From: SZUA-36 sp963759155
GTDB taxonomy: Bacteria > Pseudomonadota > Gammaproteobacteria > Xanthomonadales > SZUA-36
Reading direction: 5' to 3'
DNA length: 64,000 nt
Assembly (NCBI GenBank): GCA_963759155.1
Contig: CAVWXX010000003.1
Coordinates: 1 to 64,000, forward strand
In this document: piece by piece, positions 8,101 to 15,376 of the stretch
How the letters are laid out: each line of letters begins with the position of its first letter
How positions within the stretch are numbered: the first letter of the stretch is position 1
Made by a program: the position numbers and the translations under genes
Notes under the pieces: model-generated
What the model was told of the DNA's origin: nothing
Databases searched by the model: none
The model's input: only the letters and a program-made list of their open reading frames with translations

Positions 8101-9434
8101 ACTGGGTGTTGGTATTGGCTTCGGTCTGCAGGAGATCGTGGCCAACTTCATCAGCGGTGTCATGCTTTTGTTCGAGCGTCCGATCAGGGTAGGAGATATT
8201 GTTACCGTGGGTGATACCAGCGGTGTCGTTACCCGTATGCAAATCCGGGCAACAACAATACGCGACTGGGATCACAGGGAGTTGCTGGTTCCGAACAAAG
8301 AGTTTATCACCGGGCGATTGCTTAACTGGAGTCTCTCAGATGAAGTGCTCCGCGTCGTGATTCCGGTTGGAATTGCCTATGGCAGCGATGTGCCACTGGC
8401 GATGAAGTTGTTGAAGGAAGCGGCTTGTGAGCATGAAAATATTCTCAATGACCCACCAGCCACGATCATTTTTGATGGCTTTGGAGATAACTCGCTTAAC
8501 CTCACCTTCCGCGCCTACGTGCCAAATTCAGACCACCGCATGAGCACCAAGAGTGAATTGAATGAGGCGATCAACCGGAAGTTCCATGAGGCTGGCATAT
8601 CAATTGCCTACCCACAGCGGGATGTTCACCTGGACACTACAAAGCCGTTGGAAATACGTATGCAACCTGTTGATGATTGATGTCAATTAGTGGTTTTGGA
8701 ATTTGTTCGAGTGTAATAAAGGAAAGTTAGTGTGAAGAAGCTAACCGGTCTGATATTCATCTTTCTTTTCCTTGTTTCAGCTTGTGTTTCGATGGCTGGT
8801 GCCGACGAAATACTGATCACTAACGGTGACCGCCTGAGTGGGGAAATCGTCCGTCACGATGCATATTCGGTTCGACTTAAAACCAATTATGCGGGAACCC
8901 TGGATATCAAATGGTCGAATATTGCCGAGATTACGCTTAATGAGCCTAGCGTCGTTCTGCTGAAAGACCGGACAACATTCGAGGTTGAATCCTTCAAACT
9001 TGTCGGGGAAGGCCTGGTTCTGCGCCTGTCGGTTCCTCAACACTATCAGTGTGCCGGCCACGAGTGTCCAGGTGATCGAACCAGAAGCATGGGAACTGGG
9101 CCAGGGACATAAATTTACCGGGCGGGTCAATATTGCGATTGAAAATGAGTCGGGAAACTCGGAGTCAAATGAACTGGATCTTGATTTTGATATGAGCAAC
9201 CGTTGGAGGAAAAATAGCCTGCGGGTTTTCGGTCAAATTGAATATGACACCACCCGTGGATTCAATCGACGGATAACTGGAGCGTAATGGGTTCCCTCGA
9301 CCACACGTTTCAGGGAAAGTGGTATTACGCCGGAGCAGTCATGTTCAAAAAGGACCAGTTTGCAGATTTGAATTTAAGAACTCTGGTTGGCCCGGGTATC
9401 GGCTATCGCTTCTTCGAAAGCAAGCGCTTTGAAC
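5164..9434 (+). repeat. Tandem segmental duplication, copy 1 (mscK-like + DUF481)
   Basis: About 4.27 kb that recurs directly downstream at an offset of 4285-4286. The shared sequence begins in the CCACCACCC tract before the channel gene and ends inside the DUF481 gene, just after the codons for GYRFF. I count roughly 20 base differences over the 3.4 kb channel gene, but about 15% divergence in the last ~420 bases. The junction at ~9435-9448 shows no transposase gene or target-site duplication. Confidence 0.95.
5270..8680 (+). CDS. Giant mechanosensitive channel, MscK/MscM-like (copy 1, intact)
   Basis: 1136 residues. Signal peptide (residues 1-28, ending SSSASA); a long periplasmic coiled-coil domain (~35-500, rich in SELEKALSDEKAAL-type heptads); a multi-helix membrane block (~515-880); then the MscS core at ~960-1120 with the pore-side sequence GVGIGFGLQEIVANFISGVM and the beta domain RPIRVGDIVTVGDTSGVV, LVPNKEFI. 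Size and order match MscK (KefA) and MscM (YjeP) rather than the ~290-residue MscS. The expected role is release of solutes on hypo-osmotic shock. The ATG follows GAGAGC with modest spacing. A DUF481 gene lies 51 bases downstream in both copies. Confidence 0.9.
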   Translation: MRYQSPGKTVLAVLLILLVGLFSSSASADDETMASEKQVNPELLNLKIAEVEASTTLDEQTVKTLVDLYRRALTNLGRAQAELVSADEYADSGARAPSELERIRQDVAELRDSGTSEALDLPTTASRSELEKALSDEKAALTAVEARVSELRDQYTLTVARPALARERLSVARTERDSALAEARAPAPIGEAASINEARRWHRETRAQRLAGEMRKLEQELLTHDVRLKLLEAKQEYASLNIERIRTRARTLEDTISQRRGAEAEQARLEAESTQQELEGQHPLVREMAAINVNLGERLTQRILEIQNASDQRDATRQLLTQLSEDLDSTKNKMNIAGVSQALGQLLVNQRRSLPDTQSLNRQAQQRKRMGADVDLEQIEFSDQRRSLRDTDKYIDQLTSDLPVDEAEALYPELKPLLKSRLELLEKSIEQGGRYLSVLSEFDLIQRQYMDAVSAYRDFLDSTLLWVRSGSRVNMEAFLTIPDDVKRVFSVSDWKRLGSDLVTALWEKKFVGLFLVAALMLLFFRSYFLSQIEKSARYVGQISKDSFSQSVKALLFTLLPAVSLPLVLVLTGFAIKSSVGSAPFSVVWAETLMAVGVDLFVILFFIEACRDKGLLDVHCGWSQFAVHKLRSELHWYVIVFPIARLIGDSSYFLETSEKIGGLSIIGSLISAGALAVLIYRLFTPGGGILKDYLQKYPNGVLAHTRPVWFGAIVLVLPLLIVIWLAGYNYSGHVLAVSFMYSFWLILWLMVLQSLLARWLILGYQRLELQAAIDRRDAAREARRVAKETGLENKPADEPVFEVEEQQVSFAELNSDSRMLLKTVMGFVAVMWLWIIWAPIIPALGILDDITLWSKTSLINGEMAQIPVTLADILLALLIAIATGVATKGMPALLELFLLQRSKMTTGGRYTATTLLRYSIVAIGALTVIGLLGISWSKAQWLVAALGVGIGFGLQEIVANFISGVMLLFERPIRVGDIVTVGDTSGVVTRMQIRATTIRDWDHRELLVPNKEFITGRLLNWSLSDEVLRVVIPVGIAYGSDVPLAMKLLKEAACEHENILNDPPATIIFDGFGDNSLNLTFRAYVPNSDHRMSTKSELNEAINRKFHEAGISIAYPQRDVHLDTTKPLEIRMQPVDD

Positions 9435-9487
9435 GTTACCGGAGTCACCACCACCCAAAAACCCCTCCCCGGGAGGGATGCCACTAA
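8732..9487 (+). pseudogene. DUF481 outer-membrane protein, decayed and truncated copy
   Basis: Copy 1 of the gene intact at 13018. Relative to that copy it lacks one base near 9023, one near 9039 and one near 9264, so the frame is lost for ~240 bases and then restored. The homology then stops at ~9434, where the second duplication unit begins, so the last ~110 residues (the final beta-strands) are missing. The restored frame runs into the intergenic repeat and stops at 9487. GTG start and signal peptide are preserved. An outer-membrane barrel without its C-terminal strands should not assemble, so I call it non-functional. Confidence 0.85.
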
Positions 9488-12400
9488 TTGACTGGTATCG
9501 TTAAATAGGAAGCTGAGTCCTGGGTGATTATTTCACCGGCATGGAGAGCTTTCAATGAGATATCAGAGTCCCGGAAAAACCGTCACTTGTAGTGCTTCTC
9601 ATACTGTTGGTTGGTCTTTTTTCGTCGTCTGCTTCTGCAGATGACGAAACGATGGCCTCTGAGAAGCAGGTTAATCCTGAACTGCTTAATCTAAAAATCG
9701 CAGAGGTTGAAGCCTCAACAACGCTGGATGAGCAAACGGTCAAAACACTGGTTGATCTCTACCGCCGTGCCTTGACCAACCTCGGCAGGGCTCAGGCCGA
9801 GCTGGTAAGCGCGGATGAGTACGCCGATTCGGGAGCCAGGGCGCCGTCTGAGTTGGAAAGAATACGCCAGGATGTTGCTGAGCTTCGTGACTCGGGCACT
9901 TCTGAAGCACTGGATTTGCCCACAACTGCAAGTCGTTCCGAGCTTGAAAAGGCCTTGTCTGACGAGAAAGCGGCGCTGACCGCAGTGGAAGCCCGTGTTT
10001 CTGAACTCCGGGATCAATACACGCTTATCGTGGCAAGGCCGGCTCTCGCAAGGGAGCGTCTGAGTGTAGCCAGAACAGAGCGTGATTCTGCGCTGGCTGA
10101 AGCCAGGGCACCGGCGCCAATCGGTGAGGTCGCCTCAATTAATGAGGCGCGCCGCTGGCACCGCGAAACCCGGGCGCAAAGGCTGACGGGAGAAATGCGT
10201 AAGCTGGAGCAGGAATTGCTGACGCATGATGTGCGCCTGAAACTATTGGAGGCAAAGCAGGAATACGCCAGTCTCAATGTCGAGCGTATACGTACCCGTG
10301 CCCGCACCCTGGAAGATATAATCAGTCAACGGCGTGGTGCTGAAGCGGAGCAGGCACGTCTCGAAGCGGAATCAACGCAACAGGAACTTGAAGGCCAGCA
10401 CCCCCTGGTACGTGAGATGGCTGCTATCAATGTCAATCTTGGTGAACGATTGACCCAACGCATTCTGGAAATCCAGAACGCATCCGATCAACGGGATGCA
10501 ACACGGCAACTGCTGACACAACTGTCCGAGGACCTGGATTCAACCAGGAACAAGATGAATATCGCAGGTGTTAGCCAGGCACTTGGTCAATTGCTCGTGA
10601 ATCAACGGCGTTCGCTTCCCGATACGCAGAGTCTGAACCGGCAGGCCCAGCAACGTAAGCGCATGGGCGCCGACGTTGACCTGGAGCAGATAGAGTTTAG
10701 TGATCAACGCAGGTCACTGCGTGACACAGATAAATACATCGATCAGTTGACCAGTGATTTGCCAGTCGATGAAGCCGAAGCTTTGTACCCGGAATTGAAA
10801 CCACTGTTAAAAAGTCGTCTTGAGTTGCTCGAAAAGTCAATTGAGCAGGGTGGGCGTTATCTAAGTGTTTTGAGTGAATTTGACCTGATTCAACGACAGT
10901 ACATGGACGCTGTCAGTGCATATCGCGATTTTCTCGATAGTACATTGCTGTGGGTGAGAAGTGGCTCGCGCGTTAACATGGAAGCCTTCCTGACAATCCC
11001 GGATGATGTGAAGCGGGTCTTTTCAGTGTCTGACTGGAAGCGGTTGGGATCAGACCTTGTGACAGCGCTTTGGGAAAAGAAATTCGTCGGCCTGTTCTTA
11101 GTTGCAGCGCTGATGTTGTTATTTTTGCGATCTTATTTCCTGTCCCAAATCGAAAAGTCCGCCCGCTATGTCGGGCAGATATCCAAAGACAGTTTCAGCC
11201 AATCTGTTAAAGCACTTCTCTTCACCTTGTTGCCTGCAGTGTCGTTGCCACTTGTTCTGGTGTTGACCGGTTTTGCCATCAAGTCCAGCGTGGGTTCCGC
11301 GCCATTCTCAGTTGTCTGGGCCGAAACCTTGATGGCTGTGGGTGTCGATCTTTTTGTCATTCTTTTCTTTATTGAAGCATGTCGTGATAAGGGCTTACTT
11401 GATGTTCATTGTGGCTGGTCGCAATTCGCTGTTCATAAATTGCGCTCTGAACTGCACTGGTACGTGATCGTTTTTCCCATCGCAAGACTGATCGGTGATA
11501 GTAGCTACTTCCTGGAAACCAGTGAGAAAATTGGTGGTTTGAGCATCATCGGGTCGTTGATTTCAGCCGGCGCACTTGCGGTGCTGATATACAGGCTGTT
11601 TACACCCGGTGGCGGTATTCTTAAGGATTATTTGCAGAAATATCCCAACGGGGTACTAGCCCACACTCGCCCGGTCTGGTTCGGTGCCATCGTCCTGGTG
11701 TTGCCTTTACTCATTGTTCTTTGGTTGGCCGGTTACAACTACTCGGGACACGTATTAGCAGTCAGTTTCATGTATTCGTTCTGGCTTATTCTCTGGCTGA
11801 TGGTTCTGCAGAGTCTACTGGCGCGCTGGCTGATACTTGGATATCAGCGACTCGAGTTACAGGCAGCCATAGACCGGCGGGATGCAGCACGCGAAGCAAG
11901 ACGTGTCGCCAAGGAAACAGGTCTGGAAAACAAGCCGGCGGATGAACCGGTTTTTGAAGTAGAAGAACAACAGGTCAGTTTTGCTGAGCTCAACAGTGAT
12001 AGCCGAATGTTGCTGAAAACGGTTATGGGGTTTGTTGCTGTGATGTGGTTATGGATTATCTGGGCGCCGATCATACCCGCACTTGGTATCCTGGATGATA
12101 TTACCTTGTGGTCAAAGACCAGTCTCATCAATGGTGAAATGGCACAGATTCCGGTTACGCTGGCTGACATTCTGCTGGCCTTGCTGATCGCTATTGCAAC
12201 CGGTGTCGCCACCAAGGGCATGCCTGCTCTTCTTGAACTCTTCTTATTGCAGCGCTCAAAGATGACCACTGGTGGCCGTTATACGGCGACGACATTGTTG
12301 CGTTATTCCATCGTTGCGATAGGTGCGCTCACCGTTATCGGTTTGCTGGGTATCAGTTGGTCCAAGGCCCAATGGCTGGTTGCTGCACTGGGTGTTGGTA

Positions 12401-13720
12401 TTGGCTTCGGTCTGCAGGAGATCGTGGCCAACTTCATCAGCGGTGTCATGCTTTTGTTCGAGCGTCCGATCAGGGTAGGAGATATTGTTACCGTGGGTGA
12501 TACCAGCGGTGTCGTTACCCGTATGCAAATCCGGGCAACAACAATACGCGACTGGGATCACAGGGAGTTGCTGGTTCCGAACAAAGAGTTTATCACCGGG
12601 CGATTGCTTAACTGGAGTCTCTCAGATGAAGTGCTCCGCGTCGTGATTCCGGTTGGAATTGCCTATGGCAGCGATGTGCCACTGGCGATGAAGTTGTTGA
12701 AGGAAGCGGCTTGTGAGCATGAAAATATTCTCAATGACCCACCAGCCACGATCATTTTTGATGGCTTTGGAGATAACTCGCTTAACCTCACCTTCCGCGC
12801 CTACGTGCCAAATTCAGACCACCGCATGAGCACCAAGAGTGAATTGAATGAGGCGATCAACCGGAAGTTCCATGAGGCTGGCATATCAATTGCCTACCCA
12901 CAGCGGGATGTTCACCTGGACACTACAAAGCCGTTGGAAATACGTATGCAACCTGTTGATGATTGATGTCAATTAGTGGTTTTGGAATTTGTTCGAGTGT
13001 AATAAAGGAAACTTAGTGTGAAGAAGTTAACCGGTCTGATATTCATCTTTCTTTTCCTTGTTTCAGCTTGTGTTTCGATGGCTGGTGCCGACGAAATACT
13101 GATCACCAACGGTGACCGCCTGAGTGGGGAAATCGTCCGTCACGATGCATATTCTGTTCGACTTGAAACCGATTATGCGGGCACCCTGGATATCAAATGG
13201 TCGAATATTGCCGAGATTACGCTTAATGAGCCTAGCGTCGTTCTGCTGAAAGACCGGACAACATTCGAGGTTGAATCCTTCAAACTTGTCGGGGAAGAAC
13301 TGGTTCTGCAGCCTGTTGGTTCCTCAGACACTATCAGTGTGCCGGCCACAAGTGTCCAGGTTATCGAACCAGAACCATGGGAACTGGGCCAGGGACATAA
13401 ATTTACCGGCAAGGTTAACCTTGCGATTGAAAACGAGTCTGGAAACTCGGAATCAAATGAACTGGATCTTGATTTTGATATGAGGAATCGTTGGAGGAAG
13501 AATAGCCTGAGGGTTTTTGGCGATCTTGAATATGACACCACGCGTGGATTCAAATCGACTGACAACTGGAGTGTAATGGCTTCCCTGGATCATGTATTCA
13601 GTGGAAAGTGGTATTACGCAGGCGCTTTGGCCTTCAAACAGGACCAGTTTGCGGACCTGGATTTAAGAACTCTCGTTGGCCCCGGTATTGGCTATCGTTT
13701 CTTTGATAGCAAGCCTTTGA
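9449..13720 (+). repeat. Tandem segmental duplication, copy 2
   Basis: Second unit of the 4.27 kb direct repeat. It starts within the DUF481 fragment of copy 1 and continues past the homology limit into the intact 3' end of its own DUF481 gene. The upstream promoter-like region (5172-5269 versus 9457-9554) is also duplicated with few changes. Confidence 0.95.
9592..12966 (+). CDS. Giant mechanosensitive channel, MscK/MscM-like (copy 2, 5' frameshift)
   Basis: More than 99% identical to copy 1: I count eight residue differences over about 1,124 shared positions. An extra C at 9584 puts the original ATG (9555) out of frame. The remaining open frame can start only at GTG 9592, with no ribosome-binding site. 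That start would leave MLLILLVGLFSSSASA, a signal peptide without its positive N-region. The rest of the protein, including the MscS core, is intact. Either this copy is poorly expressed or exported, or the C is an assembly error. Confidence 0.8.
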   Translation: MLLILLVGLFSSSASADDETMASEKQVNPELLNLKIAEVEASTTLDEQTVKTLVDLYRRALTNLGRAQAELVSADEYADSGARAPSELERIRQDVAELRDSGTSEALDLPTTASRSELEKALSDEKAALTAVEARVSELRDQYTLIVARPALARERLSVARTERDSALAEARAPAPIGEVASINEARRWHRETRAQRLTGEMRKLEQELLTHDVRLKLLEAKQEYASLNVERIRTRARTLEDIISQRRGAEAEQARLEAESTQQELEGQHPLVREMAAINVNLGERLTQRILEIQNASDQRDATRQLLTQLSEDLDSTRNKMNIAGVSQALGQLLVNQRRSLPDTQSLNRQAQQRKRMGADVDLEQIEFSDQRRSLRDTDKYIDQLTSDLPVDEAEALYPELKPLLKSRLELLEKSIEQGGRYLSVLSEFDLIQRQYMDAVSAYRDFLDSTLLWVRSGSRVNMEAFLTIPDDVKRVFSVSDWKRLGSDLVTALWEKKFVGLFLVAALMLLFLRSYFLSQIEKSARYVGQISKDSFSQSVKALLFTLLPAVSLPLVLVLTGFAIKSSVGSAPFSVVWAETLMAVGVDLFVILFFIEACRDKGLLDVHCGWSQFAVHKLRSELHWYVIVFPIARLIGDSSYFLETSEKIGGLSIIGSLISAGALAVLIYRLFTPGGGILKDYLQKYPNGVLAHTRPVWFGAIVLVLPLLIVLWLAGYNYSGHVLAVSFMYSFWLILWLMVLQSLLARWLILGYQRLELQAAIDRRDAAREARRVAKETGLENKPADEPVFEVEEQQVSFAELNSDSRMLLKTVMGFVAVMWLWIIWAPIIPALGILDDITLWSKTSLINGEMAQIPVTLADILLALLIAIATGVATKGMPALLELFLLQRSKMTTGGRYTATTLLRYSIVAIGALTVIGLLGISWSKAQWLVAALGVGIGFGLQEIVANFISGVMLLFERPIRVGDIVTVGDTSGVVTRMQIRATTIRDWDHRELLVPNKEFITGRLLNWSLSDEVLRVVIPVGIAYGSDVPLAMKLLKEAACEHENILNDPPATIIFDGFGDNSLNLTFRAYVPNSDHRMSTKSELNEAINRKFHEAGISIAYPQRDVHLDTTKPLEIRMQPVDD

Positions 13721-14046
13721 ATCTGACCTTCGAGCTTGGGCCTTACTACCTGAAGGACAATTTTATTGCCCAGCCTGACAGATCATACTGGGGCGCGGCC
13801 TGGTTCCTGGACTATGACCAGTTGTTCTGGAAGAAAAGGTTACAGTTGTATCATCGTCAGACGGGCTTTCAGGGTATCGACTATACCGGCAAGTTACTGT
13901 GGCGATCCTGGACCGGGGTCCGGGTTCCGCTGATCGCGGGTTTGTTTGGTAGCGTGGAATACGAGATTGATTATGATAGTGAACCGGCAGTGGAAGCTGA
14001 AACTACCGACCAGACATTCAAACTAAAACTCGGCTACAAGTGGTGA
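13018..14046 (+). CDS. DUF481 (YdiY-like) outer-membrane beta-barrel protein, intact copy
   Basis: 342 residues. Signal peptide (1-24, ending SMAGA), then a small domain around residues 25-115 (DEILITNGDRLSGEIVRHD, with SNIAEITL) and a beta-barrel of alternating strands (~125-342) ending in KLGYKW, the aromatic C-terminus recognised by the BAM machinery. This is the DUF481 'salt-induced outer membrane protein' type. GTG start, with AAGGA about 10 bases upstream. Its constant position behind the giant MscS-family channel suggests a joint osmotic or envelope function. That link is inferred from synteny only. Confidence 0.85.
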   Translation: MKKLTGLIFIFLFLVSACVSMAGADEILITNGDRLSGEIVRHDAYSVRLETDYAGTLDIKWSNIAEITLNEPSVVLLKDRTTFEVESFKLVGEELVLQPVGSSDTISVPATSVQVIEPEPWELGQGHKFTGKVNLAIENESGNSESNELDLDFDMRNRWRKNSLRVFGDLEYDTTRGFKSTDNWSVMASLDHVFSGKWYYAGALAFKQDQFADLDLRTLVGPGIGYRFFDSKPLNLTFELGPYYLKDNFIAQPDRSYWGAAWFLDYDQLFWKKRLQLYHRQTGFQGIDYTGKLLWRSWTGVRVPLIAGLFGSVEYEIDYDSEPAVEAETTDQTFKLKLGYKW

Positions 14047-14052
14047 GAGCGT

Positions 14053-14286
14053 TTAGCCCTTTGTAATCTTAACCAGTAAGTGACTCTCTACAATAATTCG
14101 CGTGAGTTTTGCGTGAATCAGTGCTTCACGTTCAAGCGATTCCAGCTTAATGCTCCCCGTGGCTTCAGCTTTTTCGATGGCGAGCACACGCGGCTGACTT
14201 ACGCCCAACCGTCGAGCGAGCTGTGCACTGGTCATACCCTGTGCCTCTCGAATAGCTTTGATCCACCCGCGCGGAGGGCGTGTCTA
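14053..14286 (-). pseudogene. Mobile mystery protein A remnant (HTH)
   Basis: On the minus strand the frame reads RPPRGWIKAIREAQ, then GMTSAQLARRLGVSQPRVLAIEKAEA and SIKLESLEREA. This is the core of 'mobile mystery protein A', an XRE-type helix-turn-helix protein found in mobile regions beside the Fic-type mobile mystery protein B. An in-frame TAG lies directly upstream of the RPPRGW part and no start is visible. The last 22 residues do not resemble the family's usual end (EALDCRLVYALVP-like). Both ends are therefore degraded. A short 60-residue product from ATG 14235 is conceivable but unlikely to be functional. Confidence 0.65.
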
Positions 14287-14361
14287 TCCTGCCGTGTTGT
14301 CAGATTTAAATGTGGGTGTATTGGCTTTTTCAGTGTTTCGAAATTCTATGGGAACCTGGCG

Positions 14362-14748
14362 CTATATTTTAGTTGCATGCTTCTGAATCCAAGGCAGCAA
14401 ATGGTCGAAGTCACAGCAACCATTCTCTAGTGAGCCAACAATAAAGGTAAATGCCGCTTCGGACTCAACTGCGAGTTTCCAACCATTGAGACGCAGGAAT
14501 ATATCGCAGAAAAAGAACGCTGCCCGTTTGTTTCCGTCCACAAAAGCATGATTGCTGATCAGGGATTCAAACAGCGCGGCGGACATGTGTGCCAGGTCTG
14601 CGTAGTAACCTGTTTGTGGACGAAAAAGCGCGCTTTCCAGCAAGCCCATATCTCTCAGGCCCACGGTTCCGCCAAATTTTTCAATTAAACGTTCATGGAT
14701 GGCAATGGCTTCATCAAGCGATAGGTACTTGACTACATCACTCGGCAA
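14362..14748 (-). CDS. Doc-family (death-on-curing) Fic-fold toxin
   Basis: About 128 residues from the TTG at 14748. Contains HAFVDGNKRAA, the HxFxDGN[K/R]R motif of Fic/Doc proteins, preceded by GLLESALFRPQTGYY, typical of Doc. Doc of phage P1 phosphorylates EF-Tu and halts translation; that activity is inferred from the family. The start is uncertain: no ATG is usable, and TTG 14748 overlaps the last codons of the upstream antitoxin gene, as is usual in toxin-antitoxin pairs. A GGGG lies ~8 bases upstream of it. The frame is open to 14832 but that part is antitoxin coding sequence. Confidence 0.8.
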   Translation of the reverse strand: MPSDVVKYLSLDEAIAIHERLIEKFGGTVGLRDMGLLESALFRPQTGYYADLAHMSAALFESLISNHAFVDGNKRAAFFFCDIFLRLNGWKLAVESEAAFTFIVGSLENGCCDFDHLLPWIQKHATKI

Positions 14749-14950
14749 GGCGGTACCCCAAGGTTTCGTTATCGTTGATTGAATCCTCAAGGTGTGAGAG
14801 CACTTCAGGGCGCAGGCGACGTTTGCGCACATAATCCGCTACTGCCTCGGACAAAAGGCCGGCAATGCTCTGATTTGATTCGTACGCGATCGCCTGAAGA
14901 GCTTCCCATTCGCGCTGTTCAACTTTGGAACTGATCTTTATTTTGGCCAT
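14738..14950 (-). CDS. Antitoxin of the Doc module, ribbon-helix-helix-like
   Basis: 70 residues. The N-terminus (MAKIKISSKVEQREWEALQA) reads as a beta-strand followed by helices (SIAGLLSEAVADYVRKRRLR), the pattern of CopG/MetJ ribbon-helix-helix DNA-binding antitoxins. The acidic C-terminal tail (VLSHLEDSINDNETLGYRL) would bind and neutralise Doc. It overlaps the toxin start by 11 bases, so the pair is probably translationally coupled. A perfect 18-bp palindrome lies 17 bases upstream of its ATG and is the likely autoregulatory operator. Confidence 0.7.
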   Translation of the reverse strand: MAKIKISSKVEQREWEALQAIAYESNQSIAGLLSEAVADYVRKRRLRPEVLSHLEDSINDNETLGYRLAE

Positions 14951-14954
14951 AACG

Positions 14955-14986
14955 AAAGACTAGCAGGACATGTCATGACATGTCAA
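14955..14986 (-). promoter_or_regulatory. Promoter and palindromic operator of the toxin-antitoxin pair
   Basis: GACATGTCATGACATGTC at 14967-14984 is a perfect 18-bp palindrome made of two self-complementary 8-mers. It overlaps a TTGACA -35 box on the minus strand (14981-14986). A weak TAGTCT-like -10 lies about 17 bases on, before the antitoxin ATG at 14950. Two adjacent half-operators suit a ribbon-helix-helix antitoxin that represses its own operon. Confidence 0.7.
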
Positions 14987-15168
14987 TACTGTCTTGTTTA
15001 ATTAGCTGTTCATCCAGTACAGGCCTGAGGAGAACATGGACAGCCATGAGGGAGCACCGATGGCCAAAGCTACAAGGGATCGGCAAAGCCAGGCACAAAG
15101 AATCGGATCTGCCTAGGCACAAAGAGTCGGACCTGAGGCAGGTCCATACCGGTCACATGGTTTACACT

Positions 15169-15315
15169 TTATACTGGACACATAGTTAACACTTTGTCCG
15201 GTGCGAACGGGTTAATCCCCATTGGCTCCACCCTGTGCTCGTCCTGATCAAAAAATCCTGGATCATAATCCATAAAACTGACCAGGCCGACCACACTTTC
15301 ATAACTTCGTTTTCT
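15169..15315 (-). pseudogene. IS481-like transposase, C-terminal remnant
   Basis: Minus-strand frame ending at 15169 encodes VSFMDYDPGFFDQDEHRVEP followed by an NPFAPDKVLTMCPV end, resembling the DYDLGYFD...LEPLENPFGPKVLPMSPV tail of IS481-type transposases. The catalytic domain is absent. The downstream sequence 15150-15190 (pairs of ACACTTT blocks, with CACATGG and CACATAG) looks like the corresponding element end. The frame is open farther upstream only because it runs antisense to the next gene. Identification is by remembered motif. Confidence 0.55.
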
Positions 15316-15376
15316 GGCAACCAGCAGAACAAGTCTATTAAACTTCACTTTTAAACACACCAAACGAGCAATTGAC

